Shown: piece after piece, positions 24,478-32,178 of the stretch
Layout of the letters: each line of letters begins with the position of its first letter
Numbering within the stretch: position 1 is the stretch's first letter
Origin: Lutimonas zeaxanthinifaciens
GTDB lineage: Bacteria > Bacteroidota > Bacteroidia > Flavobacteriales > Flavobacteriaceae
Direction: 5' to 3'
Length of the DNA: 64,000 nt
Assembly (NCBI RefSeq): GCF_030503675.1
Contig: NZ_CP129964.1
Location: 1,426,001 to 1,490,000 of the forward strand
Notes under the pieces: model-generated
What the model was told of the DNA's origin: nothing
The model's input: only the letters and a program-made list of their open reading frames with translations
Database searches by the model: none
Position numbers and translations under genes: made by a program

Positions 24478-27324
24478 TTATATACTTCTATTCCTATACT
24501 TCCTTACCGAGTATTTCTCTTTAATTATTGCGGCAACGATGAGCATTAATAATCCTGTAATAGCGACCCATGCCCAAATAGGAAAGATAGGAGGATCATC
24601 AGAAGCATAACTATGCAAACCCTTGGTAAAGTAATAATTCACCCCGATAAAGGTCATTAAAACACTTCCAAAGGAAATAACCGAGCCAATATTAAATATC
24701 AAAGCTGAATTCATTTTAGGGATGTATTTGAAATGCAGAACCACACTGTAAATCAATACAATAATTAATGACCAGGTTTCTTTGGGGTCCCAGCCCCAAT
24801 ATCTACCCCAGGATTCGTTTGCCCATACGCCGCCAATAAAGGTTCCAATGAGCGTTAAGAACATACCGATCGTCATTATTTTTTCATTGAGATAAGTAGA
24901 TTCCTGAATACTCAAAGTATAAAGCCTGAATTTTTTTTCGGGCGTAATGATCTGCATAATGATATTAAACAATCCTGTCATAAAGCTTATTGCTAAAAAG
25001 CTGTAACCTATCGTAATGATACCAACATGGATGATGAGCCAGTACGACTTCAATACCGGAGTTAAATTAGTGAGTTGAGGATCATAATAACTCAGCCCTG
25101 CTACCATCAGCAACAGACTTGCAGTCAGCCCTGTTAAAGCCAAGGTTATTTTAGAATATTTAAGCATATAAAATCCTCCTAAAATAGCACTCCAGGCAAC
25201 AAACAACAATACTTCATACCCGTTAGACCATGGTGCATGGCCACTTAAATACCACCGAAGTCCCATTCCGGCCGACTGAACAAGGAAAGTAACTATAAAA
25301 ATTGCAACTGTTGCTTTTATGGCGATTAGAAGCTTTTTCCCAGGCTTCTCTGCGAAATTTTCGAAAATTGACAGCGCTAAAAGAACGATACTTAGCAATG
25401 CAAATATGTATTTTAGATATTCAAAAACGCGGGCTTTCGTATAAATTACTTCTAATTTTATATCGGTTTCAGAAGGTACTATATCAGCAGGTGTCAGTGC
25501 TCTTTGCAGGGTATTGATATGTTCAATTATTTTGTTGGAGAAGGAGTAATCATTTAGTTTTCTGCCATCGACCGTTGATACAAAGTAAGTCTTCATTAAA
25601 TTATTGCCATTAAGCACAGGCAATCGCAATTCTTTGTTGATTTTTGTTAGATCACCGGTTATGGGAGTCAGTGCAAGACTATCTCTATAGTTGACCCATT
25701 TGTTATTATTGGCCTGCTGCACAGGAAATAACCGCAAAAATGTACCTTTTGTACTCATTACAAAAACATTCATCCTTTCAACAACCTTTAATAATTCCTT
25801 ATCAAAATTAGTCTGTTCGGAAGCCTTTTTTTGAAATGCATTCTGTGCCAAAGTACGTAGTTGAACAGCCAGGTCAGGATGGTCAATTTGATTAAAGGAG
25901 GCAAACTTTCCTGAAATACCGATCATTTCCCTGAGTTGCTTGTTCCTGATACGTATAAATTTTTGTTCTTTCCAATATTCCGGATCCACATGCATACCTA
26001 AAAAGATCTGCATAGCATCCATTTTTTCACCTTTTTCAGTCGTAAAACTGTTTTTACCCGAAACCTTATGCAAGATATCTGTGGCCAAAGCGTGAACGGA
26101 TGAAAATCGGCCATCATAGGTCTGTACCACCAAATGCCCAAATTTATCACTGTGTTCCGAACTGATCGGGTTGTAATTTTCAGCTTGTGAATAAGAGATA
26201 ACACAAGACCCAAATAAGCATAAAAAGACCAAAAACAGTGCTTTTCTTTTTGTTCTTATTTCCTTTATTTTATGGTCTAATTGGGCATAATGCGATTGTT
26301 TTGAAAAGATGATCAGAAGTATTCCCAGCACCATGAATATATATCCCAAATAGGTAATGCGCGTTCCGTAATAATCGTGGTTCACAGTAAGAATAGTTCC
26401 CTTTTCATCATCGTCATACGAAGTCTGGAAAAAACGATAGCCGTCATAGTCAAGTACATTGTTCTTATAAATGAGATGAGGTTCTCTTACGTTTATCCTG
26501 TCATCGATCAAAAGAACTTCACTTTCAGAAGAAGACGGGAAATCTGATCCCGGATATTTACCTAAAGTAAAATTCTCCAATTGCAGTGCAAAAGGCATTT
26601 CAAAGGGTTGGGGGCCATAGGCCATTTCTATAGCTAAACCGTCGAAGTTGAATTCCTGAAATTTCTGAATATATTTTGTGGTATCATAAATAAGATGTGC
26701 TTTATGGGCCTTACCATTTGATATTACTGCCACTACCAGGACATCCGGGCTTTTCTGATCTGTTTCATCCGGGACATACATTATTTCTTCACTCCCTTCA
26801 ACAGGCACCAGTTTAGCACTATGAATATAATCGAGGTATTTTATTACGACTTGATCAGGTAAGCTAAAGTTTAACTGAAAATCATTTTTTTGAATCTGAG
26901 AGAAATACAAAGGATGATCACTCGCATATTGAATTTCGCCGTCTGTTGTTCTTATTTGAAGATAAGGTTCTTTAGAGTAGATGGTAGATACCTTTTCATT
27001 TTCTACAATATGCATATGGGCTTCAAACCCTAAATAACGGGTTATGCCAGCCCCTAAAATGATGATGATAAATGATAAATGAAAAATAAGCTGTGGAATT
27101 TTCGATATTCGAAACAGGTTTTTTCTATACATATTTACCAGATATAATAGGGACAATATGAATATAAGCAGTTCAAACCACCAGGTATTGAAAACAAGTA
27201 GCCTTACCGTTGTGGTATCATATGAATTTTCTATAAATGTAGCTGAAGCAATAACTATGATGAATACGAACAGAAGTAACATGGAGAATTTCGAAGAAAA
27301 AAGAAAATTCCAAAAATTTCTCAT
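24478..27324 (-). CDS. ccsBA: Fused CcsB-CcsA cytochrome c synthase (copy 2)
   Basis: The 948-residue product has the same order as copy 1: CcsB-like helices with ITRYLGFEAHMHIVENEK, a periplasmic domain, and a CcsA-like half with HAPWSNGYE near residue 690 and WWD motif SWGRYWGWDPKETW near 836. It is about 120 residues shorter, mainly in the periplasmic domain, and its linker lacks the His-rich run found in the other two copies. A -7 element (TATTTTTG) lies at 27368-27375 with no FNR-like box. It is convergent with copy 1, and its upstream neighbour is the giant 26-heme cytochrome gene, which it may serve. Confidence 0.92.
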   Translation of the reverse strand: MRNFWNFLFSSKFSMLLLFVFIIVIASATFIENSYDTTTVRLLVFNTWWFELLIFILSLLYLVNMYRKNLFRISKIPQLIFHLSFIIIILGAGITRYLGFEAHMHIVENEKVSTIYSKEPYLQIRTTDGEIQYASDHPLYFSQIQKNDFQLNFSLPDQVVIKYLDYIHSAKLVPVEGSEEIMYVPDETDQKSPDVLVVAVISNGKAHKAHLIYDTTKYIQKFQEFNFDGLAIEMAYGPQPFEMPFALQLENFTLGKYPGSDFPSSSESEVLLIDDRINVREPHLIYKNNVLDYDGYRFFQTSYDDDEKGTILTVNHDYYGTRITYLGYIFMVLGILLIIFSKQSHYAQLDHKIKEIRTKRKALFLVFLCLFGSCVISYSQAENYNPISSEHSDKFGHLVVQTYDGRFSSVHALATDILHKVSGKNSFTTEKGEKMDAMQIFLGMHVDPEYWKEQKFIRIRNKQLREMIGISGKFASFNQIDHPDLAVQLRTLAQNAFQKKASEQTNFDKELLKVVERMNVFVMSTKGTFLRLFPVQQANNNKWVNYRDSLALTPITGDLTKINKELRLPVLNGNNLMKTYFVSTVDGRKLNDYSFSNKIIEHINTLQRALTPADIVPSETDIKLEVIYTKARVFEYLKYIFALLSIVLLALSIFENFAEKPGKKLLIAIKATVAIFIVTFLVQSAGMGLRWYLSGHAPWSNGYEVLLFVAWSAILGGFYMLKYSKITLALTGLTASLLLMVAGLSYYDPQLTNLTPVLKSYWLIIHVGIITIGYSFLAISFMTGLFNIIMQIITPEKKFRLYTLSIQESTYLNEKIMTIGMFLTLIGTFIGGVWANESWGRYWGWDPKETWSLIIVLIYSVVLHFKYIPKMNSALIFNIGSVISFGSVLMTFIGVNYYFTKGLHSYASDDPPIFPIWAWVAITGLLMLIVAAIIKEKYSVRKYRNRSI

Positions 27325-27367
27325 AAAAATATTCTCTAAAATCTATTTATTAATGATAGGGTAGAGT

Positions 27368-27375
27368 CAAAAATA
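27368..27375 (-). promoter_or_regulatory. Predicted -7 element of ccsBA copy 2
   Basis: Leftward strand TATTTTTG, 43 bases upstream of the start codon. No FNR-like box at the 29.5-base position, unlike the neighbouring cytochrome promoters. Confidence 0.4.
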
Positions 27376-27461
27376 GTAAAATCAAAAGAATTGTTTCTTG
27401 AATCACAGAATTAATAAGTTCCTTCGAAGTTTGACCATTAAAATGATAAATATTAAAATTG

Positions 27462-27493
27462 AAAAAGATGGGGTTTTTAAACCCCATCTTTTT
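27462..27493 (-). terminator. Terminator after the giant cytochrome gene
   Basis: Arms AAAAAGATGGGGTTT (27462-27476) and AAACCCCATCTTTTT (27479-27493) pair perfectly over 15 bases, with a T run on the leftward strand. It separates the giant cytochrome from ccsBA copy 2. Confidence 0.9.
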
Positions 27494-27524
27494 ACAAATT
27501 AATTTCATGAATTCTTGCATAAAT

Positions 27525-30500
27525 TTATTGCCAACAGCTGGAACTTGCTCCACAGTGTCCTCCATCCCAGCTTCTTCCTGCGATATCATCCACAAAAGTT
27601 CCCTCGGCATGATTCGATACATTTCTTGGGTAAAACCAGGTTTCACCATCATTGTGTAATTCCATGGGGATGTCACCATTCTGTCCGGCAAAACCATAGG
27701 TTCCCTGATAATTATTTACAAGATCTGTACCACCGGTTGGAACAGTTTGCTTATTACCAACATTATGGCACCAGAAACATTGTACGGCTCCCCAATCGGT
27801 AGGTTTTAATTCCTGAGAGTTCGATTGATGTGCACCTTTTTGATGTTGCCCGGCCAACGGGTAGTAAATAGCATCGTTAGTCGGAACTCCCGTCGCCGGG
27901 GTGATCTTATAATCACCTGTCATGTTCCCTATACCTTGGTGGCAAGAGTAACAGGTGTTAATGCCCGTACCCTGGGGCACATCCCAAGCCGGAGTAGTCT
28001 GATAAGTCATTGCAACACCTTCAATTGGACCTGTAGCCCATTGAATAACAGGTGTACCTCCTTCAGTCCTTTGTGCAGTGACTCCGTTACTATGACAATA
28101 GATATTGTCACATGTTTTGTTGACATCGTCCCAGGTAGGTGTGTTTGTATCCTTACCATTTCTAAAGGCCATTCCATTGGGGTCAAAATTAACATCTACA
28201 GAACCGTTTGAGTGCGCACCTTCAAGAACACCTCCATCACCGTACTGATAGTGACAGGTAGAACAGGAATAGCGATATTTTTCGGCATGTACCCAATGTG
28301 ATCCTGTATTGGGAAATAGTTGCGGATCATTAGGAGCCGTCTTTTCATGGCAGTCGTGGCAACTACCATTCGGGAATGAAGTTCCTGTATCGCTATCTCT
28401 GTGCGGGTGACAACTCACACAACTTTTTCCATCGTTATGATTGGTGTTGTCACTTCCATCAGCCCTGTGATACAACAGGGTTCCTCCGGTATGACATACT
28501 TCGCAAATTCCATCATAGGTGCCATCGCCATCTGCAAATGATTTTTCAAGAGGCTGAGCAGGTGAAGCCGTCGTACCCTGAGAATCAAATACAACAGGAC
28601 TACCATTGACCATATCTTTTATCAGCATAATATTGGTGCCGTTGTTATGGGTCTGGTGGCAATCCAAACAATCAAAGCCCATATGGTCCTGGTAATTATG
28701 ACAATCTTTACAGGCTGTACTGGTCATTGCTTCCCTAAGCAAATTACCGTCGGTAGTTGTCGCATTGTGCGTTGAGTGACAGCTTGAGCATTCGATCTTG
28801 CCGTTCACCAACCCATATTGCGTGCTGCTCAAGGCAGGCGCCGGATCTACATAATCACCTCCGGCTACATAGGTCAACCCAACAGGATGGCTTCCTTTAT
28901 TATTCACGATGTCATCGGCATATCGTCCTAGGTCTCTTGCATTATGACAATCTTTACACATCTCATCTGAGCCATTGGGGCTTACCAATAATTTTCCATT
29001 CGCATTTTCATGCGGATCATGACAGGTAGAACAAACAATTTGACCTCCATCCAGCCGTGCCGACATAATTGGATCCGTAGGGGCATTGGTTTGATAATTT
29101 CCTGAACTTGCACTCACATTGAAGGCATGCCCTGTTCCGCTTGTGCCAGGAATAGCAATATCGGCTATACTTATGGTTGTACTTGCAACACCACCATCAT
29201 GACAGGCGAAGCAATTCTCATAGTTCGTAGCTTGCATTGTCAGCCCGGCATATTGAGACCCGTGACTTTCGTGACAGCCCATGCAGCTGTTATCTCCTGT
29301 ATCATGAGGTGTAGTAATATACGAGGCTTTATTATATTTAGGATCTGTATCCAAATCCGGGAACAAACCAGGATAATTAGATGATCCATCATGACAACCA
29401 ACACAATACACATCGGTATCGGTACCAGACCATACGGTGTTGATGTTTTGCGAATCTTCCAGCATCATTTCCGTTGTAGGATGATCCCCTACATTTTCAT
29501 AATGACAGGCTTCACATTCCTGTGTGAGTGGGTCATTGCCAAGAGTTGAAGTTGTGTGTCTGGAAATCAATGAATTATCCATTTCACCACCGGCACCTAC
29601 AATTTGTGCTGTACCACCTCTGCTGCCTGGTTGGGCTGATGAGTGACAACTGACACAGGTTTGTGGACCGGAAGGAGTTTCAAAACCAACATTGTGGAAA
29701 TGACAGCCTACACAGTTTTGCCCTCTTTTATCAGTCGCATCATCATGGGTTATATTCAAACCATCATTGGTGTGATGCGTTGTCGTTGTATGACATACCA
29801 TACAAATTCCATCATTTCCACCTAATTGATCCGCAAAAGATCCATCACCACTTTCTGCTGTAAAAATAACCGTTGCATCTATAGAGGCAGATGCCGGCTC
29901 AGGCGTAGTAACAGTAATTCGATCTTTGATCATATATATATTGTTTCCTAGAATACCATCCACCGTGTTATGAACTTCGTGACAGTCTAAACAATCCATA
30001 CCATTATGCGTTGGATAATTATGACAATCCATACATAAGGCATTGCCTTTAGGTGTTCTGAGCAAATTACCATCCGTAGTCAGTGTTCCGCTATTTGCAA
30101 CATCATGCACACCATGACAACTGGAACATTCAACATTGCCACCTACTGTTTGCGTATTCGTTGGGCTTGCATTTAATTTTGGACTAGCCCCGTCGTAAAC
30201 TACGCCTACCGGGTGACTACCTTTGTCTCCACCGTCTTGAAAGCGTTGTACATCTCTGGGCAAGTGACAATCTTTACACATGGCATCTCCTGTATTGTCC
30301 ACCCTTAAAAAAGGATTGCCTGCATTTCCCTGATTATGCTGATTATGACATGTGGAACATACAATATTCCCATCCGGTAGACGCATTGCCATTTCATTAT
30401 TGGTAGGGGCCTGTGTTTGATACGTTGGGTTATCTGCAACAACATCCCATGAATGAGAATTTCCACTTACATCTGGGATGGCCTTATTTGCATTTACCAA

Positions 30501-32174
30501 AGGCATAGCACTAGCTGCCCCTGTAGAAACATGACAGCTTTGACAAAGAAGCGCATTGAATTCTACATTGGTCAGACCTGATCCGGGAGCATTATGCGTA
30601 ATATGGCAGGCAGTACAGTTATAAGAAGAATGATTTGCGGAACAGGGATTAGGAGCAGTTACTGTTTCAATTAACTGACATGTTCCTGTTGCATCATCTG
30701 TAATGGTGATACTGAGGTTACCAGCTGAAATCAGATAGCCGGAAAAAGTTGTTGCTGTACCATAGGGAATTCCGGATTGTGTTACATCTCCACTAACACT
30801 ATAGGTTGACCCTAAAAAAGTTCCGGTTGGGTTTAATTTAAATGAAAAAGTATCATCAGCTTCATCACTTAAAGTTGTTAGGTTGTCACATAAAATATCA
30901 CTTAACCCAGAGCTCTCCAAATTACAGTCTGAAGAACAAGTCGCCGGAGCGGTCACTGTGAAGGGTCCATAAGAACAATCTGTGGAGATATCGGTTATGG
31001 TAATACTTATATCTCCTCCAGAAATTGGATAGGGTCCGAATGTAGTGGCTGACCCGTAGCTGCCGGATGCGCCACCATCAATGGTATAACTGGCACCCAG
31101 GTCGGTTCCGGTTGGGTTTAAATCAAAAGTGAAGGTATCATCTCCGGGAATAGAAGGTGTACCGTTATTATTACATAGAATATTTGTTAACCCTGGATCA
31201 GTTATGTTACAAGGAGGTGTTGAACAAGGGGCTGGAGCCGTTACTGTTTCAACTATTGTACAGGATCCATCATTAGCATCTGTAATGGTGATGTTTAGGT
31301 CTCCTCCTGAAATCGGATAGGGTCCGAAATTGGTGACACCATATGCAATTCCTGACTGGGTCACATCTCCTGTAATATTATATGTAGCGCCCAGATTGGT
31401 TCCGGTAGGATTCAGATCAAATGAAAAAGTATCATCTCCGGGAATCGTGGGCGTTCCATTGTCATCACAAATTATATTCGCCAATCCTGAAGCCGTAAGG
31501 TTACAAGTTGCCGATAAAGTATAGGTAATGACCATTCGGCCATTTGCTCCGGCACCACCAGTGGCATTCCTGTCAGCACCACCGCCACCGCCACCACCGG
31601 GGGCAGATCCATTCGAACCGGAAGTTGCATTCCCACCGGCACCACCAGCACCACCATTGGCTCCATCTCCACCATCTCCACCTTGTGAGCCCGAACCGGC
31701 TACTCCATTACCTCCGGAAATCGTTGTGTCATCTCCAATGGGTGAATTACCTCCTGCGCCGGGAGTACCATCAACTAGACCACCGCCACCACCATCGGCA
31801 AATACGGTTGATGCATTTATAAACCAGGTATTTCCTCCTGCAGTACCGTCAGTATTCGCTGCAGCAGAGGGTGCTCCTTGTCCGATCAGGATGGCATAAG
31901 TTCCCGAAGTAAAACCATTTATGGATTTGCTATAAGCTCCGCCACCACCACCACCGGCAGCTGCATTTTTTTTTGATCCACCACCACTACCACCGGCACC
32001 CCAGACTTCAACAATAATATTAGTAGCACCAACTGGGATTGTTACCTGAGTTGTAGCCGGATTTGTGATCGTAATGGTCTCTTGACCATAGGAACTTTGA
32101 ATAGAGAATAGAAATATCAGGACGATGACAGAAAATATTCCGGATTTTAATATGTAGTAATGTTTTGTTTTCAT
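27525..32174 (-). CDS. Giant multiheme cytochrome, 26 heme motifs, with Gly-rich and Ig-like N-terminal domains
   Basis: The 1549-residue protein has a signal peptide, a glycine-rich domain (about residues 65-215), three repeats of about 95 residues with the unit (T)FSFDLNPTG followed by LGATY (about 220-520), then 25 CxxCH motifs and one CX4CH (CDNIYCH) from about residue 525 to 1465. The heme part contains an internal duplication: CSTCH, CKDCH, GSHPVG, CSSCH, NLLR, C(M/K)DCHNY, CLDCH occurs twice in the same order. The last part, CDNIYCHSNG then CYSCH, fits the CxxxxCH-CxxCH domain known from Geobacter. It has no recognisable T9SS sorting domain. The NHL/PKD/T9SS gene lies four bases upstream. 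Likely an extracellular electron carrier. Confidence 0.9.
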   Translation of the reverse strand: MKTKHYYILKSGIFSVIVLIFLFSIQSSYGQETITITNPATTQVTIPVGATNIIVEVWGAGGSGGGSKKNAAAGGGGGGAYSKSINGFTSGTYAILIGQGAPSAAANTDGTAGGNTWFINASTVFADGGGGGLVDGTPGAGGNSPIGDDTTISGGNGVAGSGSQGGDGGDGANGGAGGAGGNATSGSNGSAPGGGGGGGADRNATGGAGANGRMVITYTLSATCNLTASGLANIICDDNGTPTIPGDDTFSFDLNPTGTNLGATYNITGDVTQSGIAYGVTNFGPYPISGGDLNITITDANDGSCTIVETVTAPAPCSTPPCNITDPGLTNILCNNNGTPSIPGDDTFTFDLNPTGTDLGASYTIDGGASGSYGSATTFGPYPISGGDISITITDISTDCSYGPFTVTAPATCSSDCNLESSGLSDILCDNLTTLSDEADDTFSFKLNPTGTFLGSTYSVSGDVTQSGIPYGTATTFSGYLISAGNLSITITDDATGTCQLIETVTAPNPCSANHSSYNCTACHITHNAPGSGLTNVEFNALLCQSCHVSTGAASAMPLVNANKAIPDVSGNSHSWDVVADNPTYQTQAPTNNEMAMRLPDGNIVCSTCHNQHNQGNAGNPFLRVDNTGDAMCKDCHLPRDVQRFQDGGDKGSHPVGVVYDGASPKLNASPTNTQTVGGNVECSSCHGVHDVANSGTLTTDGNLLRTPKGNALCMDCHNYPTHNGMDCLDCHEVHNTVDGILGNNIYMIKDRITVTTPEPASASIDATVIFTAESGDGSFADQLGGNDGICMVCHTTTTHHTNDGLNITHDDATDKRGQNCVGCHFHNVGFETPSGPQTCVSCHSSAQPGSRGGTAQIVGAGGEMDNSLISRHTTSTLGNDPLTQECEACHYENVGDHPTTEMMLEDSQNINTVWSGTDTDVYCVGCHDGSSNYPGLFPDLDTDPKYNKASYITTPHDTGDNSCMGCHESHGSQYAGLTMQATNYENCFACHDGGVASTTISIADIAIPGTSGTGHAFNVSASSGNYQTNAPTDPIMSARLDGGQIVCSTCHDPHENANGKLLVSPNGSDEMCKDCHNARDLGRYADDIVNNKGSHPVGLTYVAGGDYVDPAPALSSTQYGLVNGKIECSSCHSTHNATTTDGNLLREAMTSTACKDCHNYQDHMGFDCLDCHQTHNNGTNIMLIKDMVNGSPVVFDSQGTTASPAQPLEKSFADGDGTYDGICEVCHTGGTLLYHRADGSDNTNHNDGKSCVSCHPHRDSDTGTSFPNGSCHDCHEKTAPNDPQLFPNTGSHWVHAEKYRYSCSTCHYQYGDGGVLEGAHSNGSVDVNFDPNGMAFRNGKDTNTPTWDDVNKTCDNIYCHSNGVTAQRTEGGTPVIQWATGPIEGVAMTYQTTPAWDVPQGTGINTCYSCHQGIGNMTGDYKITPATGVPTNDAIYYPLAGQHQKGAHQSNSQELKPTDWGAVQCFWCHNVGNKQTVPTGGTDLVNNYQGTYGFAGQNGDIPMELHNDGETWFYPRNVSNHAEGTFVDDIAGRSWDGGHCGASSSCWQ

Positions 32175-32178
32175 GCCG

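Noticed and set aside
31528-31899. Rightward proline-rich open frame of about 120 codons
   Set aside because: It is the reverse reading of the glycine-rich domain of the giant cytochrome (GGN codons read as CCN). No start context and no independent support.
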